Source: Candidatus Thorarchaeota archaeon
Lineage (GTDB): Archaea > Asgardarchaeota > Thorarchaeia > Thorarchaeales > Thorarchaeaceae
Assembly (NCBI GenBank): GCA_030642465.1
Contig: DAOWNS010000137.1
Location: 1 to 5,462, forward strand
Direction: 5' to 3'
DNA: 5,462 bases
Part shown: piece after piece, positions 1 through 5,462 of the stretch
How positions within the stretch are numbered: position 1 is the first letter of the stretch
Layout: every line of letters begins with the position of its first letter
Program-made: the position numbers and the translations under genes
Notes under the pieces: model-generated
Told to the model about the DNA's origin: nothing
What the model saw: the letters and a program-made list of their open reading frames with translations, nothing else
Database searches by the model: none

Positions 1-1615
1 GAACGGAGAGAAGAGCTGTCATTTTTCTAACAGTCCAGTCTTTGATTTGGCTTCTTGGTTCTGGAAGTCTTTCCTTGACATCAGATGCTTTGGCTACTCG
101 GTCTATTGAAGACAACACATTGATTCCCTTCAGCAACTTGTCAATCGGGGTATCTCTGCTCAGCCATATGCCATTCTTGAACGATACACTATCAATGAAT
201 TGCTGCAGTCTCTTCTGTGCGATTTGCATTGTGAATTCATCTATTCTCTCAGGAAAGAGGCATTGCTGGGCCGGATGAACATGCTCTAGTTCCCATGGAA
301 TAGCTCCCATCGGCGTTACGAACAACAGTATCATCTCATCCGGTCTTCGCTTCCTCGCTTCGTCTATGATAGTCGGGTCTGTGTCTGAGAAAGGACGACT
401 TCCACGGCTCGGTATCATAACGAGAGTTTCTGTTTCTCTGTATGGATAACGGTCCATGAGCTTCTTGTGGAACCTGATTAGGGCAGGATGTCTAGTGGTT
501 TCCGGACCTGTGTAAAATATCGAAGATCCATTGGCCACTGGAGCCATCTGCTCGATTTGGTCATAGGCGTCCATCAATACTTGCAGAGCTTCGTATAGCG
601 CTGGATGACTTCTGGCCCGAGCCGAAGCTAGCTCAAACAGCTTTCCCTCGGATATTGCATTCCGCACTCTACGCATCTCAGCTGCAGTGATGTAGAGGTT
701 ATGTTTCATAAGAGCAAGGTCCTTCTCATCCTTGGAGAGCCCTTTCAATTCATCAACTGTAGTCGTGCTGCAGACCGGACACTCACACGGAAGTTCCCTG
801 AGCTGTTCAAGATGCACTGTACCAGAAGGCAAGAGCATTCGTCCTGCCTCTGCGAACTTTGCATAGGACGCTGAATCGAAGAAATCGCAACCGAGAAGGG
901 CCGCGATGGAGAAGAAGACGGGATGTCCACATCCGAAGAGATGAACGGGCCTGTCCACTGGCAAGTGCTTCTTGGATGCAAGAACGGCCCTAACAACGTC
1001 GGCATATCTGTAACGTTCCATCAAGGGCACGACACCGCCTATGGGGTGCACATCAAAGTCCATTGAAGCAAGCGCGCTCGCTGATTTCTCGCGAAGATCG
1101 GGGTACACACCTCCTTGAACCGTACCAGCAAGGAGCATTTCTCCCTTTTCACCAACTGACATTCGTGCGCGCTCAAGAGAGAGTTCCATATCCTGCTCGA
1201 CTTTTGACCGCCCTACTTTGGGATCAGAGAAGACATCTAGTATGGTTCCTATGTCTGAGCCAATTTCCCGTTGGAACCTCACAATCTCAAGAGGGTCTAT
1301 CTCCTCCTCTGGGAGTTCGTGGATGTACATTTGGAAGGTCCCTGAGTCCGTCATGATGGGGCTGTCGAAACCAAGCAGACCGTGCACTCCTTCATCCAAC
1401 GCTTTCGCTTTGAATTTCTCCTTCGAATTGATGATGTAGGAGTTTGTGATGACCATCTGGAAACCGAATTCCTCAACAAGTGAGCTTGGCGAAATCACTG
1501 ACTTGGCGGGATGTATAACAGGCATGAATAGCGGTGTAGTGACTTTTCCATGAGTGGTTGTGAAGACGCCTAGCCTAGAGAGACCATCCTTTGCCTTAAT
1601 TTCGAATCTACTCAT
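1..1615 (-). CDS. tgtA: Archaeosine tRNA-guanine transglycosylase, C-terminus cut by window edge
   Basis: Exchanges guanine at position 15 of archaeal tRNAs for preQ0, the first step of archaeosine formation in the cytoplasm. The frame runs without a stop from an ATG at 1615 to the left edge, giving 538 residues. Visible TGT landmarks are TDSGTFQ with Asp90 (the conserved catalytic Asp), GTVQGG at 164-169 (substrate-pocket loop), HLFGCGHP at 225-232, and DFFDSASY with Asp247, the expected nucleophile. The zinc site is intact: Cys277, Cys279, Cys282 and His305. Residues from about 310 onward match the archaea-specific C-terminal extension. Family members are around 580 residues, so about 40-70 residues, essentially the PUA domain that binds tRNA, should lie beyond the edge. 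The start fits the family N-terminus (FEIKAKDG); a weak GAGGGAAGG purine run precedes it at 1619-1627 on the minus strand. It is divergent from hflX. Product identification is firm; the promoter is not obvious. Confidence 0.95.
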   Translation of the reverse strand, partial: MSRFEIKAKDGLSRLGVFTTTHGKVTTPLFMPVIHPAKSVISPSSLVEEFGFQMVITNSYIINSKEKFKAKALDEGVHGLLGFDSPIMTDSGTFQMYIHELPEEEIDPLEIVRFQREIGSDIGTILDVFSDPKVGRSKVEQDMELSLERARMSVGEKGEMLLAGTVQGGVYPDLREKSASALASMDFDVHPIGGVVPLMERYRYADVVRAVLASKKHLPVDRPVHLFGCGHPVFFSIAALLGCDFFDSASYAKFAEAGRMLLPSGTVHLEQLRELPCECPVCSTTTVDELKGLSKDEKDLALMKHNLYITAAEMRRVRNAISEGKLFELASARARSHPALYEALQVLMDAYDQIEQMAPVANGSSIFYTGPETTRHPALIRFHKKLMDRYPYRETETLVMIPSRGSRPFSDTDPTIIDEARKRRPDEMILLFVTPMGAIPWELEHVHPAQQCLFPERIDEFTMQIAQKRLQQFIDSVSFKNGIWLSRDTPIDKLLKGINVLSSIDRVAKASDVKERLPEPRSQIKDWTVRKMTALLSV

Positions 1616-1683
1616 GTGCCTTCCCTCGATATTCACTTCGCATCTTCAATGAATCTTTTGCTTTGTGGAGTGCAATCGTACGG

Positions 1684-1690
1684 TTTAAGA
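1684..1690 (+). promoter_or_regulatory. Putative TATA box for hflX (leaderless start)
   Basis: TTTAAGA lies with its centre about 27 bases before the hflX ATG at 1714. That is the usual archaeal distance from TATA box to transcription start, so the mRNA would begin at or within a base or two of the start codon. No GGTGA or GGAGG ribosome-binding site is present just upstream (the bases there are CGCATAGATA), which agrees with leaderless translation. The match is AT-rich but not a perfect consensus, and no clear BRE element precedes it. This is inference from position and composition. Confidence 0.35.
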
Positions 1691-1713
1691 CCCTATCCTC
1701 TCTCGCATAGATA

Positions 1714-3003
1714 ATGGATTCAGGAACTGCGCTCCTCGTGCAAAGGCGTCAATACACGGACCCTAATCTGCTGAGCGAGTTTGAAGCATTGGCCACCACT
1801 TCTGGACATGAGGTTGTTGGTACGTTTGACGTAGTCAGTCCTCCATCTGCTAGATTTGGAATCAGATCTGGGAAAGTAGAGGAGATTGGCACTTGGATAA
1901 AGATCAACAAACCGGACTTCGTGTTGTTTTCGCCCCAGTTGAAATCCAGTCAGATTTTTCGCCTGATGGAAGCATGGGGCGTTGAAGTCCGTGACAGAAC
2001 ACAGGTCATATTGCAGATTTTCGACAGGCATGCGAGAACGCAGCAGGCGAAATTGATGGTTGAACAGGCGCGATTGACCTATGAGCTTCCTTTTGAGCGG
2101 CATCAAATCAGGATGAGGCTTCAGAAAGAGCATACAGGGGACCGCCCTGTTGCTGAACAGGTTGGTGCGGGTGAAGATCTTCTCAATCTGAAAATCAAGG
2201 AGACCAGAAGGCGTGTATCAGCGATTGAAGCCAAATTAAAGAAAATAACAAAGGCTCAAAGTCTCAAGAGGAAGCGGAGAGTCCACATAGGCTTCTTGGA
2301 AGTAACGCTGGCCGGCTATACAAATGCTGGAAAGAGCACACTTCACGACGCTTTCACTGGGTCCGAAGCTAAGATAGCTGACGAGCTCTTCACTACTCTT
2401 TCCACCAAGGCGAGAGAATTGGGCATCCCGGGTCGACAGGTTGTTCTCTCAGACTCTGTGGGTTTCATCAGCGATTTGCCCCGTCCTCTTCTTCGGGCAT
2501 TCAATACGACCTTATTGGAGCTCTCTAACGCCAGCACAATTATTCTAGTTGTTGATGGGTCTGACACTCCTCGAGAAATGATGCGCAAGCTGCACACATG
2601 CTTGGACACATTCATTGGCATCAAGGTCAATGATATCCCCCGGATAATCGCATTGAACAAGGTGGATTTGCTGAGCCCCGATGAGGTTACTGCCAGGATT
2701 GAAATCCTCGAAAAAGAAAATGGCACTATTATTCCAGTTTCGGGCTTGGAGGGGACGAATCTTGATGCTTTGCTTTCAGCAATAGATGCATCACTTCCCA
2801 AAATATATCGATACTCTATCGAATTCGATTACAATGACTCAACAATGTCGGTAGTTTCTTGGTTGCATGAGAATGGCTACGTTGAGAGCCAAGATTTCAC
2901 CGGCACTAAAGCAGTGGTTCAAGCGATTCTAAACGATGTGGCACTCCAGAAGCTCTCAAAGCGGCTCCCTGAGGCACGCGTGCATCGTATTGAGCAAGAT
3001 TAG
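1714..3003 (+). CDS. hflX: HflX-type ribosome-associated GTPase
   Basis: Encodes 429 residues, a normal length for archaeal HflX, a cytoplasmic GTPase of the translation-factor class that binds the large ribosomal subunit; in bacteria it helps split stalled or stressed ribosomes. The N-terminal HflX domain (about 1-190) shows IRSGKVEEI at 50-58, RDRTQVILQIFDRHART at 93-109 and the linker glycines GAGED at 151-155, followed by a basic helical stretch at 160-190 likely to form the coiled region. The G domain then shows G1 GYTNAGKST at 201-209, G2 around TTLSTKAREL at 227-236, G3 DSVGF at 247-251, G4 NKVD at 315-318 and G5 SGLEG at 343-347. The usual G3 is DTVGF and the usual G2 is ATLDPTTR, so both switch regions differ slightly. 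The ATG at 1714 gives the family N-terminus and sits 27 bases after a TATA-like box. Neighbours suggest no operon partner. Confidence 0.93.
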   Translation: MDSGTALLVQRRQYTDPNLLSEFEALATTSGHEVVGTFDVVSPPSARFGIRSGKVEEIGTWIKINKPDFVLFSPQLKSSQIFRLMEAWGVEVRDRTQVILQIFDRHARTQQAKLMVEQARLTYELPFERHQIRMRLQKEHTGDRPVAEQVGAGEDLLNLKIKETRRRVSAIEAKLKKITKAQSLKRKRRVHIGFLEVTLAGYTNAGKSTLHDAFTGSEAKIADELFTTLSTKARELGIPGRQVVLSDSVGFISDLPRPLLRAFNTTLLELSNASTIILVVDGSDTPREMMRKLHTCLDTFIGIKVNDIPRIIALNKVDLLSPDEVTARIEILEKENGTIIPVSGLEGTNLDALLSAIDASLPKIYRYSIEFDYNDSTMSVVSWLHENGYVESQDFTGTKAVVQAILNDVALQKLSKRLPEARVHRIEQD

Positions 3004-3013
3004 CAACTGCCGG

Positions 3014-3029
3014 GAGAAAACAGTTTTTA
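3014..3029 (+). promoter_or_regulatory. Putative BRE/TATA promoter for metV, or T-rich terminator of hflX
   Basis: An A-rich stretch (GAGAAAAC) is followed directly by AGTTTTTA, resembling an archaeal BRE plus TATA box. Transcription would start near 3052, leaving a leader of about 19 bases that contains the GGTGAG ribosome-binding site of the next gene. The run of five T (3024-3028), about 20 bases after the hflX stop, could instead or also act as a T-rich archaeal terminator. Sequence alone cannot separate these two readings. Confidence 0.3.
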
Positions 3030-3060
3030 GCAGTGCCAATACAAACGTTTCACGTTGCTT

Positions 3061-3066
3061 GGTGAG
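3061..3066 (+). promoter_or_regulatory. Shine-Dalgarno site deciding the metV start
   Basis: GGTGAG matches the archaeal anti-Shine-Dalgarno core (complement of the 16S 3' end, AGGTGAT). It lies four bases before the ATG at 3071 and 13 bases before the alternative ATG at 3080. The same GGTGAG occurs before the next gene. It argues against the longer frame that opens at 2936 inside hflX. Confidence 0.6.
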
Positions 3067-3070
3067 CCAC

Positions 3071-3727
3071 ATGATTGTCATGGATCTCAAATCATCGGAG
3101 GATATTCTCGAGATGTTAGACTCATTTGAGAAGATAGTCCTTTTTGGTGACTCCGGCTGCGCACAGATGTGTGATGTCGGGGGGATACTCCAGCTCGAGG
3201 ATATGGAAGACTTCCTCACCGCCCATGGAAAGAAGGTGCTCGGATATATCTTCGTCGAGGGCGGCATGTGTGATGCAAATGCATTGAAACAAGAAATTGA
3301 TGCAAACATGGAGATGATTGAGGAAGCAGATGCCTTTCTCGTCCAGGCATGTGGAGTTGCCACGCAAGCTGTTGTCGAGTTGCTTCCCGAGAAGGAAGCG
3401 TTTCCCGCAGTTGATTCGAAGTTCCTAGGGATAATGCCCGAACGTTATCACCACGACGAACGCTGCTCGATGTGTGGCGAGTGTGTTCTTCATCTTACTG
3501 GTGGAATCTGTCCGGTTTCGCGCTGTGCCAAGGGTCTCCTAAATGGGCCTTGCGGAGGGTCAATGGATGGAATGTGTGAGAGAGACCTCGAAACAGAATG
3601 TGTGTGGCAGCTCATCTATGACCGGTTGAAGAAGCTGGGTAAGCTGGACAATATCAAGAAGATATGGGAAATGAAGGATTGGAGCCTCGCGAGAGGTCCC
3701 CGGAGCATCATTCATGAAGAAACCTGA
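3071..3727 (+). CDS. metV: MetV-like methylenetetrahydrofolate reductase partner (MTHFR C-terminal family)
   Basis: Encodes 218 residues of the cysteine-rich MetV / MTHFR_C family. In acetogens such proteins form a complex with MetF, the reductase that turns methylene- into methyl-tetrahydrofolate in the methyl branch of the Wood-Ljungdahl pathway, and help pass electrons or hold metal. Seen here: SGCAQMCDVGG at 28-38 with Cys30 and Cys34, GGMC with Cys67, ACG with Cys94, then CSMCGEC at 132-138, GGICPVSRCAKGLLNGPCGG at 144-163 (Cys147, 152, 161), Cys169 and Cys177, and the typical tail CVWQLIYDRLKKLGKL at 177-192. All expected cysteines appear present, so it looks functional. The frame is open back to 2936, but the first 45 codons would overlap hflX and resemble no family N-terminus; the ATG at 3071 has a ribosome-binding site and fits. 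ATG 3080 is a possible alternative. No metF lies in this window, so the partner must be elsewhere. It should act in the cytoplasm; there is no signal peptide. Confidence 0.88.
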   Translation: MIVMDLKSSEDILEMLDSFEKIVLFGDSGCAQMCDVGGILQLEDMEDFLTAHGKKVLGYIFVEGGMCDANALKQEIDANMEMIEEADAFLVQACGVATQAVVELLPEKEAFPAVDSKFLGIMPERYHHDERCSMCGECVLHLTGGICPVSRCAKGLLNGPCGGSMDGMCERDLETECVWQLIYDRLKKLGKLDNIKKIWEMKDWSLARGPRSIIHEET

Positions 3728-3736
3728 TATGCGTCC

Positions 3737-3741
3737 TTTTT
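3737..3741 (+). terminator. Possible T-rich terminator after metV
   Basis: A run of five T starts ten bases after the metV stop codon and is followed by pyrimidine-rich sequence without a hairpin. Archaeal polymerases often stop at such T runs. The evidence is weak because the run is short, but the position suits it. Confidence 0.3.
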
Positions 3742-3773
3742 GACCTTCATACTCTCTCTAGCTGGCGCAATCC

Positions 3774-3779
3774 TATTAT
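3774..3779 (+). promoter_or_regulatory. Putative TATA box for the substrate-binding protein gene
   Basis: TATTAT is centred about 50 bases before the ATG at 3827. Transcription would start near 3803 and give a leader of about 24 bases carrying the GGTGAG ribosome-binding site. The assignment rests on spacing and AT content only. The inner palindrome begins at the last base of this box, which puts it where an archaeal repressor would block polymerase loading. Confidence 0.35.
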
Positions 3780-3802
3780 GTTGATTCGTCCATTAATCAA
3801 CA
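3779..3802 (+). repeat. Inner perfect palindrome, candidate repressor operator
   Basis: TGTTGATT at 3779-3786 and its exact reverse complement AATCAACA at 3795-3802 are separated by eight bases. It spans the region from the TATA-like box to the predicted transcription start, the classic place for an archaeal operator bound by a dimeric helix-turn-helix regulator. If transcription does start near 3803, the repeat is not in the mRNA, which favours a DNA site over an RNA hairpin. The cognate regulator is unknown and is not in the window. Confidence 0.5.
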
Positions 3803-3811
3803 CAAGCTAGA

Positions 3812-3817
3812 GGGTGA
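3812..3817 (+). promoter_or_regulatory. Shine-Dalgarno site for the substrate-binding protein gene
   Basis: GGGTGA ends nine bases before the ATG at 3827. It is the same GGTGAG motif seen before metV, which supports ATG 3827 as the start. The GTG at 3814, which opens a different short frame, lies inside this motif and is therefore an unlikely start. Confidence 0.6.
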
Positions 3818-3826
3818 GTTTTGGAT

Positions 3827-5462
3827 ATGAAATCGAAGAATTCTTTGAGCACATTTTTATTGGCGTTGACTGTTCTCCTATTGATTTCGGGCGCCACGCC
3901 TTTTCCAGTAATTGCTCAAGGAGAAACAACCCTAGAGCAAGGTCCGTACTTGGACGGAATTTTCTACGACATTATCCCGAATACTGCGACCTTGGTGCAA
4001 GCGATTCAAGATGATAATATTGACATTCTTCAGGCAAAACTGGATGATTCGATGCAGTTACTAGTGCTCGACGCGGCTGCCAATATCGAAATTGCCAAGT
4101 ATGATCGGAATGGTTATGGCCAAATGGTTCTGAACACCGCCAAGTACCCGCTAAGCATAACTGCACTGCGAAGAGCAATCGCTTTTGCATATGACAAAAA
4201 GGCAATCTGTACGGACCTCTTTCAGGGTATGGCCACCCCCCAAGATTCTCCCATTCCACTGGCCAACCCGTACTGCATTGACGGGAATCTATCCTACAAT
4301 TACTACGCGTCTGACATCGACTATGCAAACCAATTACTTGACGACGCAGGCTTTTTCATACCCGGGGGTGAAACCTATCGGCATGCCCCAAACGGGGACC
4401 CCTTCAACATTACTATTGAAGTATCAGATTACGGGGGGCTCTCGGTCGAAATTGGGGAGGCCTTCGAGTCAGCGATGCAGGCTCTTCATGTGGATGCAGT
4501 GTGCCAGCCCGGGGATGCTATCGAGATTCTAATTAAGCTCTACAATCACGAAGATTACGATATGGCGTTTTTTGGGAAGACCTTTGGTGACTTCGATGTT
4601 ACATGGGTGGCTTACGATTTCTGGTCGGGATATGCAGACATGTATTCCTTCAACCTTGCGAATTTCGCAAATGCTACATTTGATGCGCATCGAGATGCCC
4701 TTCTGAACTCTCCCTACCATGATGAAGTCATGAATGCCCTGAATCAGATGCAGGAGATTCTGGTCTATGAGTGTCCAATCATAGTTTGCTACAACAACCT
4801 CGAGTTTGGAGCATACCGAACCGATAAATTCGAGGGGTTCGTTGATGACATTGTTGACAGCGTTCCTTGCTGGTGGACAAACTACCAAACGCGTTTGACG
4901 AGCTTACAAGGTGGTCCGTTTGGCGGCTGGCTCAAAATCGGTATTCCTGAGAGCATCGACACGTTCAACTTCATGGCGACCTCGTCAGAACATACAGCGC
5001 TCGCGCTCAGCAATATGTACGACAGCCTGATGCGTCGTAGTCCCACCGGCGAACTCATTCCTTGGCTTGCCGAATCTTTCATCACCGAAACCAATGATGA
5101 CAATCCGGATGTTCCCGTTGGAAGAACCCGGTTTACATTCGAGCTGGTTGACATTGCCAAGTGGACTGACAACGCATCGATAACAGCTGAGGACGTTGCT
5201 TTCACTTTCAACTTCTACAAGGATGGATCAGGCAATTATTACATCACCATTGATACGGACCGATGTGATGGTTGTGGAGACTGTGTTATGGTTTGTTCAG
5301 AAGGTGTCTTTCAGATTGTTGATGAAGATCCCAATGATCCCATGCGTGATGAACCTGTTGCAGTTGTGTCCGAGATCATGAGGAAAAAAATAAAATATAG
5401 CTGTGCTAAGTGCAAGCCTGTAACGGATAGGCCACCTTTACCTTGTGTTATTGCCTGTAAAC
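3827..5462 (+). CDS. Secreted family-5 substrate-binding protein running in frame into a ferredoxin (fusion or chimera), open at right edge
   Basis: One frame of 545 codons without a stop to the window edge. Residues 1-30 are a signal peptide: Lys2 and Lys4, a hydrophobic core FLLALTVLLLI, and likely cleavage after VIA30. Residues about 40-355 match the C-terminal half of SBP_bac_5 (oligopeptide/dipeptide/nickel binding proteins of ABC importers): NIDIL at 64-68, PLSITALRRAIAFAYDKKAI at 108-127, ANQLLDDAGF at 167-176, YDMAFFGKTFGDFDVTW at 244-260, and a segment like the family's lQeil..e.P at 308-317. Residues about 362-469 match the start of the same family: IPESIDTFNFM, SNMYDSLMRR, PWLAESF at 412-418, WTDNASITAEDVAFTFNFYK at 446-465. 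So the lobes come in reverse order, a layout I recall from Asgard archaeal binding proteins but cannot verify here. The second lobe stops short and ferredoxin sequence begins at about residue 470. It should work outside the membrane with an ABC permease not in this window; the ligand is unknown. Identity of the binding part is firm; the native C-terminus is not. Confidence 0.85.
   Translation, partial: MKSKNSLSTFLLALTVLLLISGATPFPVIAQGETTLEQGPYLDGIFYDIIPNTATLVQAIQDDNIDILQAKLDDSMQLLVLDAAANIEIAKYDRNGYGQMVLNTAKYPLSITALRRAIAFAYDKKAICTDLFQGMATPQDSPIPLANPYCIDGNLSYNYYASDIDYANQLLDDAGFFIPGGETYRHAPNGDPFNITIEVSDYGGLSVEIGEAFESAMQALHVDAVCQPGDAIEILIKLYNHEDYDMAFFGKTFGDFDVTWVAYDFWSGYADMYSFNLANFANATFDAHRDALLNSPYHDEVMNALNQMQEILVYECPIIVCYNNLEFGAYRTDKFEGFVDDIVDSVPCWWTNYQTRLTSLQGGPFGGWLKIGIPESIDTFNFMATSSEHTALALSNMYDSLMRRSPTGELIPWLAESFITETNDDNPDVPVGRTRFTFELVDIAKWTDNASITAEDVAFTFNFYKDGSGNYYITIDTDRCDGCGDCVMVCSEGVFQIVDEDPNDPMRDEPVAVVSEIMRKKIKYSCAKCKPVTDRPPLPCVIACK
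5234..5462 (+). other. Ferredoxin-like two [4Fe-4S] segment fused to the binding protein; 3' end beyond window
   Basis: Residues 470-545 of the preceding frame read as a dicluster ferredoxin. The first motif is CDGCGDCVMVC (Cys480, 483, 486, 490) and the second is CAKC plus CVIAC (Cys526, 529, 540, 544), with the spacer KPVTDRPPLP between Cys529 and Cys540. YYITIDTDRC is a typical ferredoxin N-terminus, yet there is no ATG, GTG or TTG in frame close before it, so it can only be translated from the upstream gene. Counted by hand, G or C occupies third positions in 25 of 76 codons here, against 45 of 76 (codons 356-431) and 21 of 38 (codons 432-469) before it. Seven of eight cysteines use TGT, while the upstream part uses TGC for four of six. 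A cytoplasmic redox protein behind a signal peptide is biologically odd. The segment is probably a 5'-truncated gene from elsewhere; a true fusion cannot be excluded. Confidence 0.85.

Larger units (their letters stand above)
3756..3812 (+). repeat. Outer inverted repeat, CTCTAGCT / AGCTAGAG
   Basis: CTCTAGCT at 3756-3763 is perfectly matched in inverse by AGCTAGAG at 3805-3812. The 41 bases between the arms contain a TATA-like box (3774-3779) and a second, inner palindrome (3779-3802). The right arm touches the ribosome-binding site of the next gene. It may be a second operator site or one part of a looped arrangement. Read as RNA, the two stems could stack with a 15-base left bulge and a two-base right bulge. 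Confidence 0.6.

Noticed and set aside
42..1439. Several plus-strand open frames and one minus-strand frame (745-1005) across bases 42-1439
   Set aside because: They lie over tgtA in other frames, show no recognisable motifs, and tgtA is supported by its full set of catalytic and zinc-binding residues.
1720..2801. Minus-strand open frames opposite hflX
   Set aside because: They are antisense shadows of a gene with all five GTPase motifs and have low-complexity, Ser/Arg-rich translations without domain signals.
2936..3070. Extended N-terminus for the MetV frame, starting inside hflX
   Set aside because: The extra 45 residues overlap hflX, resemble no MetV N-terminus and have no ribosome-binding site, whereas the ATG at 3071 has GGTGAG four bases upstream.
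2956..3367. Minus-strand open frames opposite the hflX 3' end and metV
   Set aside because: They are antisense to the cysteine-rich MetV coding sequence and carry no family signature.
3814..4014. Short GTG-started plus-strand frame overlapping the binding-protein start
   Set aside because: Its start codon lies inside the GGTGAG ribosome-binding site of the ATG at 3827, and its translation has no signal peptide or known motif.
3972..5211. Other open frames over the binding-protein gene: minus-strand 3972-4328, 4529-4888 and 4882-5211, and plus-strand 4185-4532
   Set aside because: They overlap a frame with a clear signal peptide and SBP_bac_5 motifs throughout, and none has a convincing start or domain.
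5196..5381. Short plus-strand frame across the SBP-ferredoxin junction
   Set aside because: It is a different frame from the one encoding the ferredoxin cysteine motifs and has no recognisable content; it does not supply a start for the ferredoxin.

Overview
The window looks like an archaeal chromosome fragment, most probably from an Asgard (Thorarchaeota-like) metagenome-derived genome. The evidence for an archaeon is a tRNA-guanine transglycosylase of the archaeosine type, an archaeal-style HflX GTPase, GGTGA ribosome-binding sites and TATA-like boxes at sensible distances from the starts. The Asgard assignment is an inference from gene content and from my recollection of similar substrate-binding proteins in that group. 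No rRNA, tRNA, CRISPR array or insertion sequence was seen.

Layout from left to right. Bases 1-1615, minus strand, hold tgtA (archaeosine tRNA-guanine transglycosylase), open at the left edge and lacking only its C-terminal PUA region. A 98-base divergent intergenic region follows. Bases 1714-3003, plus strand, encode an HflX-type ribosome-associated GTPase that appears to start almost leaderless. After 67 bases comes a MetV-type protein (3071-3727), the cysteine-rich partner of methylenetetrahydrofolate reductase, preceded by a GGTGAG ribosome-binding site. A 99-base intergenic region carries nested inverted repeats placed like an operator around a TATA-like box. From 3827 to the right edge a single uninterrupted frame encodes a secreted family-5 (oligopeptide-type) substrate-binding protein whose lobes appear in an unusual order.

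The striking feature is at the right end. At about base 5234 the substrate-binding protein frame changes, without a stop codon, into a two-cluster [4Fe-4S] ferredoxin. The substrate-binding domain is cut off in mid-fold, the ferredoxin has no start codon of its own, and GC at third codon positions falls from 45/76 and 21/38 just before the junction to 25/76 after it. Either this is a recent gene fusion or recombination, or, more likely, an assembly chimera. It should be checked before anything is built on it.

The genes do not form one pathway. tgtA and hflX are translation-related neighbours on opposite strands, metV belongs to one-carbon (Wood-Ljungdahl type) metabolism, and the last gene is for solute uptake. 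Each plus-strand gene seems to have its own promoter, so this is probably not one operon.
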